Source: JAALLB01 sp964502215
Lineage (GTDB): Bacteria; Pseudomonadota; Alphaproteobacteria; Rhizobiales; Rhizobiaceae
Direction: 5' to 3'
Length of the DNA: 64,000 nt
Assembly: GCA_964502215.1 (NCBI GenBank)
Contig: CAZCUN010000008.1
Coordinates: forward strand, 10,479-74,478
In this document: positions 53,740 to 62,628 of the stretch, in pieces
Layout: each line of letters begins with the position of its first letter
Numbering within the stretch: the first letter of the stretch is position 1
Translations under genes and position numbers: made by a program
Notes under the pieces: model-generated
Database searches by the model: none
What the model saw: only the letters and a program-made list of their open reading frames with translations
Told to the model about the DNA's origin: nothing

Positions 53740-54738
53740 TTAATGCGCTCCTGGTGCTGCTGGCATTACTTTACCAGGGTCTTCACGGTAGTCTGCAACC
53801 GCATCCAGCAGATATGCAACAAACTGTATCATCATTGAAATGGCAAATACGCCAAGGAAACCCGCCATCATATATTTAACGTACATGCCAAAGCCTGATT
53901 GAGTAACTTCGAAATTAAAAACGGGACTGTTAATGACAGATGATTTTCCACCCATACCGAAAATTAAAATAGTCCAACATAGTGTCAGGCCAAGAAAAAT
54001 AGTTCCGACAGCATTGACCATGCCTTTAGTCTTACTCGTGAAACCAGCGTAAAAAACATCGACCCGCACATGCCCCTCTTCAAGCAATGTATATGCACTT
54101 GCAAACAAAAATAACGCGCCATACCAATAACGTACTAAGTCAGCCATGAATGCTTGTTCGTATGAAAAGATAAATCTTGAAATAACAATTATTAATTCTG
54201 CAACTACAATCATAAGTGTTAGCCAAGTAAACCCAAGGGTTCTGGTTAAAAAGCCCAACACAATGCCAAATAACATGAGCGGCACATGCACATACAACCC
54301 GCGGAACTGTGATTTACCCAGGTCAGAAGCGAGTGAATCGCCAACTACAGCCTCAAGCAAACCTTCAACACGCAAGAAAGAGATTGTCATATCAACAACC
54401 CCTACGATTAAAACCACCCAGAAAGCCGAGCGAATAAATATCGTATTCCAACCCGATATCATTAAACTATCTTCGCGAAGTGTTTTATCTTTACGCTTAC
54501 CGACGAAAGCCACCGTGATAACCGAGAGCACTAAATAAGCAAGAGCCTGCAGCCATGAAACAGCGCTAGCACCCTCACCTAAAACTATCTTTGCACCTGG
54601 CAAACCCATTCCAAATGTAAGAAAATTATTTACAACAAACACGACCATCATGGCGAGCATAATCCAGCCGAACAGACGAACCATGTATGTAGATTTCATG
54701 CCATGCGAAGGCACGTTTGCAAGAGTGTCAGAGGACAC
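53740..54738 (-). CDS. dctQ: TRAP transporter small permease (DctQ type), enlarged
   Basis: DctQ is the small membrane subunit that pairs with DctM. The 332-aa protein is about twice the usual 160-200 aa. The typical DctQ unit is in the C-terminal half (ALFLFASAYTLLEEGHVRVD, then GLTLCWTILIF). The N-terminal half adds about four helices (from YMVRLFGWIMLAMMVVFVV). The start is GTG 54738 with SD GGAG eight bases upstream. A terminator-like hairpin separates it from the binding-protein gene. Confidence 0.9.
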   Translation of the reverse strand: MSSDTLANVPSHGMKSTYMVRLFGWIMLAMMVVFVVNNFLTFGMGLPGAKIVLGEGASAVSWLQALAYLVLSVITVAFVGKRKDKTLREDSLMISGWNTIFIRSAFWVVLIVGVVDMTISFLRVEGLLEAVVGDSLASDLGKSQFRGLYVHVPLMLFGIVLGFLTRTLGFTWLTLMIVVAELIIVISRFIFSYEQAFMADLVRYWYGALFLFASAYTLLEEGHVRVDVFYAGFTSKTKGMVNAVGTIFLGLTLCWTILIFGMGGKSSVINSPVFNFEVTQSGFGMYVKYMMAGFLGVFAISMMIQFVAYLLDAVADYREDPGKVMPAAPGAH

Positions 54739-54800
54739 AGCTTTCTCCCCAAGCTTTTATATTAATTTACCAAATTAATGTCTTGGTAACAGACAAAAGA

Positions 54801-54824
54801 AAACGGGGCAAAAATGCCCCGTTT
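54801..54824 (-). terminator. Hairpin/attenuator between dctP and dctQ
   Basis: Perfect 10-bp stem AAACGGGGCA (54801-54810) / TGCCCCGTTT (54815-54824) with a 4-base loop, followed on the minus strand by TTTTCTTTTG-type sequence. It probably ends most dctP transcripts, giving more binding protein than permease. Confidence 0.75.
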
Positions 54825-54835
54825 AATAATTTATG

Positions 54836-55924
54836 CTATTCAATACCTAGAACGCGGTTACGCTTGATTGTGTATGAAACGTCTGAAAGAGCGCTCCATT
54901 TACCAATTTCAGCACGTTTCTCAATAACACTATCGTAGATTTTCTTAGATAGTGCTGAGTGATCGCGAGCTTCTTCAAGCACTTCTTCAGCTGCTTCACC
55001 GAATGAATCATAAACATCATCGTTAAATTCACGAAGCTGCACGCCGTGATCTTTAACAAGACGGTTAAGGTATTCACCGTTGTTAGCATTTGTTTCAGCC
55101 ATTGTACGTGCGTTTTCTTCATTACACGCTGCTTGGATGATTGCTTGGTCTGTTTTAGAAAGCTTAGCCCAGAACTCACCATTCATGCCAAATGCAAGCT
55201 GAGCGCCTGGCTCGTGCATGCCTGGGAAGTAGTAGTATTTAGCAGCTTCGTAGAACTTCATGAAGAAGTCATTGTACGGACCAACCCACTCTGTTGCGTC
55301 AATTGCGCCAGAAACAAGGTTTTCATAAATCTGACCACCAGGAAGTGATACAGGTGAAGCACCAAGCTTAGACATAACGTCACCACCAAGACCAGGGATA
55401 CGCATTTTTAGACCTTTAAGGTCGTCAGCTGAATTGATTTCTTTGTTGAACCAACCACCCATTTGTACGCCAGTGTTACCACAAGCAAAGTTTTTAAGAC
55501 CAAATTCGCCAGCAATTTCGTCCCAAAGCTCTTGACCACCGCCATATTTAATCCACGCGTCCATTTCAGTGTATGTGAAGCCGAATGGAATAGCTGTGAA
55601 TGCAGCCCAACCTGGGTGCTTGCCTTTCCAGTAGTAATCAGCAGCGATGTAAGCTTGTGCGTTGCCAGATGCAACTTCGTCAAATGAGTCAAAGGCACCA
55701 ACACGCTCGCCTGCAGCGAAGTATTGTACGTTAAGACGACCTTCAGTTAACTCACCAATACGGGCAGCCAAACGCTGTGCTGGTAGACCTAGACCAGGGA
55801 AGTCACGTGGCCATGTAGAAACAATAACCAAGTCAGTAGTTGATTGAGCTACTGCTGGCGCTGCAAGTGTAGCGGTAGCTGCACCTGCGACTGCAGTACC
55901 AGTAAGAAATTTACGACGATCCAT
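54836..55924 (-). CDS. dctP: TRAP transporter substrate-binding protein (DctP/TakP-like)
   Basis: DctP captures an organic acid in the periplasm and hands it to DctQM. ATG 55924 with SD GGAGGAG (7 bases) gives 362 aa; the longer frame from 55969 is unlikely. The N-terminus MDRRKFLTGTAVAGAATATL is a twin-arginine signal ending near PAVAQ. The mature part reads GLPAQRLAARIGELTEGRL, IPFGFTYTEMDAWIKYGG and MRIPGLGGDVMSKLGASPVS, with GAIDATEWVGPYNDFF near the hinge. These look close to TakP of Rhodobacter, which binds 2-oxo acids, but the ligand is an inference. Confidence 0.92.
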   Translation of the reverse strand: MDRRKFLTGTAVAGAATATLAAPAVAQSTTDLVIVSTWPRDFPGLGLPAQRLAARIGELTEGRLNVQYFAAGERVGAFDSFDEVASGNAQAYIAADYYWKGKHPGWAAFTAIPFGFTYTEMDAWIKYGGGQELWDEIAGEFGLKNFACGNTGVQMGGWFNKEINSADDLKGLKMRIPGLGGDVMSKLGASPVSLPGGQIYENLVSGAIDATEWVGPYNDFFMKFYEAAKYYYFPGMHEPGAQLAFGMNGEFWAKLSKTDQAIIQAACNEENARTMAETNANNGEYLNRLVKDHGVQLREFNDDVYDSFGEAAEEVLEEARDHSALSKKIYDSVIEKRAEIGKWSALSDVSYTIKRNRVLGIE

Positions 55925-56180
55925 ATGGATTCTCCTCCAGATTAATTTTTGGTATTCAAAAGAAAACACCAGTTAAAAAGGGTTTTGAAAAATATTAATA
56001 TATATCCTACCACCCCTTGGGTCCTCTATTAAAGATTGGACTATATTTTATCAATCAGCGCAAGTACCCAATTTCGTCAGTAGTTATACTGATTGAATGA
56101 AATATCATTAATCTATTTGACTACCACTAATCAAAACCACTTGAATATATGCAAATATTCCTAAGGGAAGATGATACAAG
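55925..56180. promoter_or_regulatory. Divergent promoter region of dctPQM and the two-component genes
   Basis: A 256-bp AT-rich region separates the TRAP operon (minus) from the sensor kinase gene (plus). It must hold promoters for both, and is the likely binding site of the response regulator. No clear inverted-repeat operator was recognised by eye. Confidence 0.5.
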
Positions 56181-57527
56181 ATGAATTTTAGAACAAAACT
56201 ACTAGCAATTACAATTCTACCAGTAGTGCTAATATCTTTAGCTGCTCTCTTGTTAATTGACTCTCAATCTAAAAAACTTGCTCAAGCCCAAGGCAAAGCT
56301 GTTGAAGACATGATCTTCCAATCAAAAAAAATAGAATTACAAAACTATATTAAACTTGCACGCGCAGCAGTTGAGCCTTTTTATCAATGGGATAATGTAT
56401 CAAGATTGCAAGCGCAAAAACAGGTTGCAGATGTGATTACCAGAATGAATTTTGATAAAGACGGATACTTCTTCATATCAATGACAAACGGAAATGTTTT
56501 ACAAAACCCCCTCCTGGCAGAACTAGAGAGTAAAACAAAATTCGCAGCTTATGGAAAAGAAGCAAGTAATCTTGCAGAAGGCTTTGAAAGTTTATCTCGG
56601 CAGAATGGAGAACTTTATCAATACTCTTGGATAAAACCATCAACAGGCAAAAAGGCCGAAAAACTTGGCCAATCTGTTTATCTAGAAAATTGGGATTGGG
56701 TAATTGGTTCTGGTTTATATTTAGATGATGTTAAAGCGCAGATCGGTGCTATTCAGAGTGAGCTTGATGTTAGTGTTCAACAAACACGCTTCTTCATCAT
56801 TATTCTTGCCGTTAGTGCCATTTTTCTAACGAGTTTACTCTTTGCATTTGTAAGGTTTTCAGAACAAAGATTTGCTGATGCTCGTTTAAAAGAACTGGCT
56901 ACAGAAATTGTTAATGCTCAAGAAAACGAACGTAAACGTGTTTCTACTGATCTTCACGACGGCATATCGCAACTGCTTGTCTCTGCACGATACAGCCTCG
57001 ATGTTGCCAGCGCAAAGGCTAACAAACACCCATCGATACAAGCACCAATCGAAAAATCTATGCAAACTATACTAACTGCAATCTCAGAAATTCGTCGTAT
57101 ATCAATTGCTCTACGCCCATCTATCCTTGATGATGTTGGCTTGGCTGCTGCAATTAAAAGTTTGGGTACTGACTTTCAACAACAAACGAATATTAAAACA
57201 AAAGTTGACGTAGATAATGTTGGTAAAGTTTTAGATGACCGAGAAAAGACAAGCCTTTACCGTGTTGCTCAAGAAGCACTTGCAAATATTGCTAAACATT
57301 CAAATGCCAAGTCAGTCAATATTAAATTAAAGCAATCTAACAAAGGTATTGTTATGATAATTGAAGATGATGGCATTGGTATAACTAATGAGGTAACAAA
57401 CTCTGCACCGAAAGGGCTTGGCTTACGAAATATGAAAGAACGAGTAGCAAGTCATAATGGTAGTTTTAAACTTACGGCATTACAGCCTAAAGGTCTAAAG
57501 CTTGAGGTGTACCTCAGCGGAAATTAA
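56181..57527 (+). CDS. Cache-domain sensor histidine kinase (HisKA_3/NarL type)
   Basis: The 448-aa membrane kinase has TM1 at about residues 8-26 and a periplasmic single-Cache-type domain at 30-200 (NFDKDGYFFISMTNGNVL, WDWVIGSGLYLDDV). TM2 is at 204-225. The HisKA_3 dimerisation domain carries phospho-acceptor His259 in RVSTDLHDGISQLLVSARYS. The C-terminal ATPase domain shows VAQEALANIAKHSNA and EDDGIGI, then GLGLRNMKERV. Single Cache domains often sense small organic acids. Its divergent position suggests that it senses the TRAP substrate and controls dctPQM. Confidence 0.93.
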   Translation: MNFRTKLLAITILPVVLISLAALLLIDSQSKKLAQAQGKAVEDMIFQSKKIELQNYIKLARAAVEPFYQWDNVSRLQAQKQVADVITRMNFDKDGYFFISMTNGNVLQNPLLAELESKTKFAAYGKEASNLAEGFESLSRQNGELYQYSWIKPSTGKKAEKLGQSVYLENWDWVIGSGLYLDDVKAQIGAIQSELDVSVQQTRFFIIILAVSAIFLTSLLFAFVRFSEQRFADARLKELATEIVNAQENERKRVSTDLHDGISQLLVSARYSLDVASAKANKHPSIQAPIEKSMQTILTAISEIRRISIALRPSILDDVGLAAAIKSLGTDFQQQTNIKTKVDVDNVGKVLDDREKTSLYRVAQEALANIAKHSNAKSVNIKLKQSNKGIVMIIEDDGIGITNEVTNSAPKGLGLRNMKERVASHNGSFKLTALQPKGLKLEVYLSGN

Positions 57528-57546
57528 AAATAAGAAAGTAATATAA

Positions 57547-58182
57547 TTGACAAAAATACGAATTCTTATCGCCGATGATCATGACCTTGTTAGAGAAGGC
57601 CTTGTTGCACGACTTAATATTTCTGAACAAATGGAAGTCTGTGGTGAGGCTAATAATGGCATCGTTGCGTTTGAAAAAGCACAGGAATTAAATCCAGATA
57701 TTGTTTTTCTAGATATATCTATGCCGTGTATGTCAGGACTTGAAGCTGCTCAGCAAATATTAGAAGTTAATCCTCATCAAAAGATTATCTTTCTTTCTGT
57801 TTATGATAACCCAGAATACATTCATGAAGCTCTTCGCATTGGCGCCAAAGGTTATCTGTTAAAAGATATTTCTCGCGAAGAAATGACATTGGCCGTTACT
57901 GCAGTTTACAATGGCGGGACATATTTAGGTTCAAAAGTAGCGCAAGCTTTTGATGCAAAAAACAACGATATCGACAAGTCTCAAAACCAATATAAACTCT
58001 CGAACCGTGAAAAAGAAGTTTTAGCCGAAATTGCACTTGGTGTTACAAATAAAGCTATTGCAACAAAACTTAAAATTTCAGTTCGTACTGTTGAAAGCCA
58101 CCGTTTTGCAATTCGTGAAAAAACGGGCGGTGGTAATGCCGCCGCGCTTTTCAAAGTTGCTAATGAATTAGGGCTAGTTTAG
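57547..58182 (+). CDS. NarL/LuxR-family response regulator
   Basis: The 211-aa regulator is the partner of the kinase 19 bp upstream. The receiver domain has acidic pocket Asp10/Asp11 (IADDHDLVREG), phospho-acceptor Asp56 (VFLDISMP) and Lys in YLLKD. The C-terminal LuxR-type HTH spans about 148-205 (LSNREKEVLAEIALGVTNKA, then VRTVESHR). The start is TTG 57547 with a weak SD (AAGAAAG), which may keep its level low. Likely target: the dctP promoter. Confidence 0.93.
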   Translation: MTKIRILIADDHDLVREGLVARLNISEQMEVCGEANNGIVAFEKAQELNPDIVFLDISMPCMSGLEAAQQILEVNPHQKIIFLSVYDNPEYIHEALRIGAKGYLLKDISREEMTLAVTAVYNGGTYLGSKVAQAFDAKNNDIDKSQNQYKLSNREKEVLAEIALGVTNKAIATKLKISVRTVESHRFAIREKTGGGNAAALFKVANELGLV

Positions 58183-58194
58183 CCCCTACTCTTT

Positions 58195-60864
58195 TTATGA
58201 TGTTTTATTTCTAATAGCAGATTGTGCTGCTGCCAGACGTGCTATTGGAACGCGGAATGGCGAGCAAGAAACGTAATCAAGATTGACTGTTTCGCAGAAC
58301 TCTATTGAGTCTGGATCTCCACCGTGTTCACCACAGATACCAAGTTTTATATCATCGCGTGTTGAACGGCCTTTTTCAGCTGCAATCTTAACTAGTTCAC
58401 CAACACCTGCCACATCTAATGAAACGAATGGATCACGTTTAATAATGCCTTTTGCTTCATAAGTTGTCAGGAACATTTGCGCATCATCCCGTGATATACC
58501 AAATGTAGTTTGTGTTAAATCGTTTGTACCAAATGAGAAGAATTCAGCAGACTTAGCAATTTCTTGGGCGCGTAAAGCGGCTCGTGGTAGCTCAATCATC
58601 GTGCCAACCATATAATCAACTGTCTCGCCAGTTTCTTTCATGATATCTTTTACAACGGCATCAATGCGTTCTTTGACGTAATCAAGTTCAGCAGTCATAC
58701 CTACAAGTGGTATCATGATTTCAGGAACAACTGCTTCACCAGCCTTCTTACTCGCTTCAATCGCAGCTTCGATGATTGCGCGGACCTGCATTTCGGCAAT
58801 CTCAGGATACGAAACAGCCAAACGACAGCCACGATGACCTAGCATTGGATTTGATTCTTGAAGTGCAACATTACGTCGACGTAGAATTTCTGCATCAACC
58901 CCCATAGCTGAAGCTACTTCTTCGATGTCTTTATCTGTATGCGGTAAAAACTCGTGAAGCGGCGGATCAAGCAAACGAATGGTTACTGGAAGACCGGCCA
59001 TGATTTCGAATAGTTCGATAAAGTCAGAACGCTGCATCGGTAATAATTTTGCAAGCGCCTTACGACGGTCTTCTTCTGTTTCAGACAAAATCATTTCGCG
59101 TGCAGCAATAATACGCTCACCATCAAAGAACATGTGTTCTGTGCGACAAAGACCAATGCCTTCTGCACCAAAAGAACGTGCTGATTTTGCGTCAGCTGGC
59201 GTTTCAGCATTAGTGCGAACATCCATGCGGCGCAATTCGTCTGCCCATTCCATAAGATCGCCAAATGAACCAGAAAGCTCTGGACGTTGCATTGCAACAG
59301 CGCCTAAAAGCACCTGCCCCGTTGAGCCATCAATAGTGATTATATCACCTTTGGTAAAAGTATGCCCGGGCACACGTAACTCACCCGCCTCATAGTCTAT
59401 GCGAATACCGCCAGCGCCAGAAACACAGGGCTTACCCATGCCACGTGCAACAACAGCAGCATGCGAAGTCATGCCGCCACGTGCGGTTAAAATACCCTCA
59501 GCCGCATGCATTCCGTGAATGTCTTCAGGGCTCGTTTCTGTACGAACCAAAATTGTTGGCGTACTCTCATTTTTAAGCTTTTCTGCATCTTCTGAATTAA
59601 AAACAATCTGGCCTGTTGCAGCACCTGGTGAGGCTGGTAGGCCGTTGCCAATTATTGTCTTTTCAGCATTAGGATCTATTGTTGGGTGAAGCAATTGATC
59701 TAATGAGGAAGGCTCAACGCGTAGAACGGCTTCTTCTTTTGTAATTAGGCCTTCATTTGCCATTTCGACTGCTGTACGAAGCGCTGCTTTTGCAGTGCGT
59801 TTACCTGCTCGCGTTTGCAGCATCCAAAGCTTGCCTTTTTCAATGGTAAACTCAAGGTCCTGCATATCACGGTAGTGTTGTTCTAGTTTATTGGCAGTTG
59901 CAACAAACTCTGCAAACGCCTCTGGCATCAAAGCTTCAAGCGATGGCATTTCTGAGCCTGCTCCAATGCGCGCTTCTTCGGTCAGATCTTGAGGTGTACG
60001 AATGCCTGCAACAACATCTTCACCTTGCGCGTTGACTAGAAATTCGCCGTAAAGCTTGTTTTCACCTGTTGAAGGATTTCGCGTAAAGGCAACACCAGTT
60101 GCAGAGCTGTCGCCCATGTTTCCAAAAACCATAGCTTGTACGTTTACTGCCGTTCCCCACTCGACAGGAATATTATGTAGTTTGCGATATGTATTTGCAC
60201 GAGCATTCATCCACGATGCAAACACCGCACCAACAGCACCCCAAAGTTGCTCTTGCGGTTCTTGCGGGAAAGGTCTTCCCAACTCCTGCTCAACACTTTT
60301 AAGATAGCCTTTGACAACTTCTTTCCAGTCATCAGCCGTAAGATCAGTATCTTGGCTATAGCCATTATTATCCTTGGTATCTTCAAGAATATCTTCAAAG
60401 ACACCATGGTCTACACCCAACACGACATCAGAGTACATCTGGATAAAACGTCTATAACTATCATAAGCAAAACGTTCATCGCCGGCCTCTTTGGCCATCG
60501 CATCAACTGTCTGGTCATTCAGGCCAAGATTTAAAACCGTATCCATCATACCTGGCATGGAAGCACGCGCTCCAGAACGAACAGAAACCAAAAGCGGGTT
60601 TGTGGCATCGCCAAATTTTCTGTTTGTTGCAGCTTCAATAGTTCCAAGTGCCGCAACCATCTGATCATTCAGCTCTTTTGGATATTCTTCACCATTTTCA
60701 TAATACCAATTACATGCCTCAGTCGTGATTGTGAAACCTGGAGGGACAGGTAATCCTAATGAACTCATCTCAGCAAGGTTTGCACCTTTACCGCCTAGAA
60801 GTTCTTTCATTCCCGCCTCACCTTCAGCGCTTCCATTGCCAAAGGTATAAATCCACTTGCTCAT
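58195..60864 (-). CDS. ppdK: Pyruvate, phosphate dikinase
   Basis: PPDK interconverts pyruvate, ATP and phosphate with PEP, AMP and PPi, serving gluconeogenesis from organic acids. The 889-aa protein has the N-terminal ATP-grasp domain (LLGGKGANLAEMSSLGLPVP at 24-43). The central swivelling domain has phospho-carrier His in GGMTSHAAVVARGMGKPCV, and the C-terminal PEP-binding barrel has the catalytic Cys in GICGEHGGDP. The ATG at 60864 has a nearby purine-rich SD. Its neighbours are TCA genes and an organic-acid transporter, consistent with growth on such substrates. Confidence 0.97.
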   Translation of the reverse strand: MSKWIYTFGNGSAEGEAGMKELLGGKGANLAEMSSLGLPVPPGFTITTEACNWYYENGEEYPKELNDQMVAALGTIEAATNRKFGDATNPLLVSVRSGARASMPGMMDTVLNLGLNDQTVDAMAKEAGDERFAYDSYRRFIQMYSDVVLGVDHGVFEDILEDTKDNNGYSQDTDLTADDWKEVVKGYLKSVEQELGRPFPQEPQEQLWGAVGAVFASWMNARANTYRKLHNIPVEWGTAVNVQAMVFGNMGDSSATGVAFTRNPSTGENKLYGEFLVNAQGEDVVAGIRTPQDLTEEARIGAGSEMPSLEALMPEAFAEFVATANKLEQHYRDMQDLEFTIEKGKLWMLQTRAGKRTAKAALRTAVEMANEGLITKEEAVLRVEPSSLDQLLHPTIDPNAEKTIIGNGLPASPGAATGQIVFNSEDAEKLKNESTPTILVRTETSPEDIHGMHAAEGILTARGGMTSHAAVVARGMGKPCVSGAGGIRIDYEAGELRVPGHTFTKGDIITIDGSTGQVLLGAVAMQRPELSGSFGDLMEWADELRRMDVRTNAETPADAKSARSFGAEGIGLCRTEHMFFDGERIIAAREMILSETEEDRRKALAKLLPMQRSDFIELFEIMAGLPVTIRLLDPPLHEFLPHTDKDIEEVASAMGVDAEILRRRNVALQESNPMLGHRGCRLAVSYPEIAEMQVRAIIEAAIEASKKAGEAVVPEIMIPLVGMTAELDYVKERIDAVVKDIMKETGETVDYMVGTMIELPRAALRAQEIAKSAEFFSFGTNDLTQTTFGISRDDAQMFLTTYEAKGIIKRDPFVSLDVAGVGELVKIAAEKGRSTRDDIKLGICGEHGGDPDSIEFCETVNLDYVSCSPFRVPIARLAAAQSAIRNKTS

Positions 60865-60930
60865 GACAAAATGTCTCCGATATTTATGAGGATAATGCTA
60901 AGCGTGTATTAGTAGACAGAATAAGACAGC

Positions 60931-60963
60931 GCAACCCGTTAAGCACTAAGATTAACGGGTTGC
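60931..60963 (-). terminator. Strong inverted repeat between sucD and ppdK
   Basis: Perfect 12-bp stem GCAACCCGTTAA (60931-60942) / TTAACGGGTTGC (60952-60963) with a 9-base loop. On the minus strand the following bases are only mildly T-rich (GCGCTGTCTTATTC). It probably ends the sucCD transcript or stabilises its 3' end. Confidence 0.6.
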
Positions 60964-61004
60964 TGATATTTATTTTAAAAGTCAGTAAGTGTTTTTGAGT
61001 GTTT

Positions 61005-61907
61005 TTACTTACCCAATGCTGTCAAAAGCGTTTCACCAAGCTTAGCAGGTGATGGAGAAACCTTAATTCCTGCAGCTTCCATGGCTTCAATTTTATCTTC
61101 TGCGCCACCTTTACCACCAGAAATAACAGCTCCAGCATGGCCCATTGTACGGCCAGGAGGCGCTGTGCGGCCTGCGATAAATCCAGCCATTGGTTTAGAG
61201 CGACCTTTTTTAGCTTCATCAGCAATGAATTGCGCTGCTTCTTCTTCTGCTGAACCACCAATTTCACCAATCATGATAATTGATTCAGTTTCATCATCAG
61301 CTAGGAACATTTCTAGCATGTCGATAAATTCTGTACCCTTAACTGGGTCGCCACCAATACCAACTGCGGTTGTTTGACCAAGACCAGCATTTGATGTTTG
61401 GAACACTGCTTCATAGGTCAATGTACCAGAGCGAGAAACAACGCCTACTGAGCCTTTTTTAAAAATTGAACCTGGCATAATACCAATCTTACACTGTTCA
61501 GGTGTTAAGATACCTGGGCAGTTAGGGCCGATCAAACGAGACTTAGATTTATCTAGCTTGGCTTTTACCTTTACCATGTCCATAACTGGAACACCTTCTG
61601 TAATACAGATGATTAAAGGAATTTCTGCATCAATCGCTTCCATGATTGCGCTAGCAGCGCCCGCAGGTGGCACGTAAACAACAGAAGCATTTGCGCCTGT
61701 GCGTTCTTTGCCTTCTGCAACCGTTGTGAAAATTGGTAAGCTTTCACCACTTGCGCCAGTCCAGTTTTCACCACCCTTTTTTGGATGTGTACCGCCAACC
61801 ATTTGCGTTCCGTAATAAGCCAAAGCTTGCTCTGTATGGAATGAACCTGTTTTACCTGTAAGGCCTTGGACAAGAATTTTGGTATCGCGGTCAATTAGAA
61901 TAGACAT
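61005..61907 (-). CDS. sucD: Succinate--CoA ligase alpha subunit
   Basis: SucD with SucC makes ATP or GTP from succinyl-CoA in the TCA cycle. The 300-aa protein has the CoA-binding Rossmann domain (VQGLTGKTGSFHTEQALAYG-like start, then GGTHPKKGG) and the ligase domain. The phospho-acceptor His is in GRTMGHAGAVISGGKG. It is separated from sucC by an unrelated secreted-protein gene. The 2-oxoglutarate dehydrogenase gene sucA, often next, is not downstream; ppdK is. Confidence 0.97.
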   Translation of the reverse strand: MSILIDRDTKILVQGLTGKTGSFHTEQALAYYGTQMVGGTHPKKGGENWTGASGESLPIFTTVAEGKERTGANASVVYVPPAGAASAIMEAIDAEIPLIICITEGVPVMDMVKVKAKLDKSKSRLIGPNCPGILTPEQCKIGIMPGSIFKKGSVGVVSRSGTLTYEAVFQTSNAGLGQTTAVGIGGDPVKGTEFIDMLEMFLADDETESIIMIGEIGGSAEEEAAQFIADEAKKGRSKPMAGFIAGRTAPPGRTMGHAGAVISGGKGGAEDKIEAMEAAGIKVSPSPAKLGETLLTALGK

Positions 61908-61943
61908 TTTTTATGTGTTCCCTAAGTGGAAGTTTTATGTTTG

Positions 61944-62537
61944 TTAAATTCGTTCTTTTGAAAGAATGGTTACGTTTATGAGGTTAGCGCGGTTGGCTTT
62001 GTCAGACTTGAAGAATACAAAAACTTTAAAATCATCATTGCCGCCTGCCCAAGTAGTTGTAAGCAATTCGCCATCTGGCACGTCTGAACTTAAAGGCTCT
62101 TTACCCACAAGTGTATTCATACGGGCTAAAATGATATCCGCATCATCTTCACCATCTAAAATAAGTGTACAAGCTGTTGCTGTTCCTTCTTTAAAGGCTG
62201 GGAAGCTCTTATTAAATGTTTCGCTTGGTTTTGACTGCACAACACCAAGTCGGTATAGACGTTCTGACAAACGCACGTCCCAGCCTTCAAGCAAATCTGG
62301 GTTTTCTAAGGTTGTGAATTGTTTAAGATCTTCACCCCCCATAATTTCCCAAGCAAAGCGTGTAGACATGTCAATGATGTTTTTAACAACAGGCACCTGC
62401 GCATAGCAGGCACGGTTAAACAAAAACACAGGATCAGTGGTTGTTTCAGGCACTTCAGACTGCTGTTGAGCAAACGCTGATGCGGTTAGCATCGTTGCAG
62501 CAAAGGCAGATGTGGTGATTTTTTGGATGATGTTCAT
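61944..62537 (-). CDS. Uncharacterised secreted protein between sucC and sucD
   Basis: The 197-aa product has a clear signal peptide (MNIIQKITTSAFAATMLTAS, then AFA-QQQ cleavage). The mature part has two cysteines (FNRACYAQVP and TATACTLIL) and reads as a small alpha/beta domain. I do not recognise a family, and nothing suggests an enzyme. It is in the same orientation as sucC and sucD, 91 bp after sucC and 36 bp before sucD, so it is probably co-transcribed. A periplasmic protein inside a TCA operon is unexpected. Confidence 0.8.
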   Translation of the reverse strand: MNIIQKITTSAFAATMLTASAFAQQQSEVPETTTDPVFLFNRACYAQVPVVKNIIDMSTRFAWEIMGGEDLKQFTTLENPDLLEGWDVRLSERLYRLGVVQSKPSETFNKSFPAFKEGTATACTLILDGEDDADIILARMNTLVGKEPLSSDVPDGELLTTTWAGGNDDFKVFVFFKSDKANRANLINVTILSKERI

Positions 62538-62628
62538 TACTTTAATTCAACCTTTTAATTCGTTGTGACGAAAACAAAGAGTGCAATATTAAACAGCTAA
62601 AATATGGCAACCCCATAATAGCTTAGCT

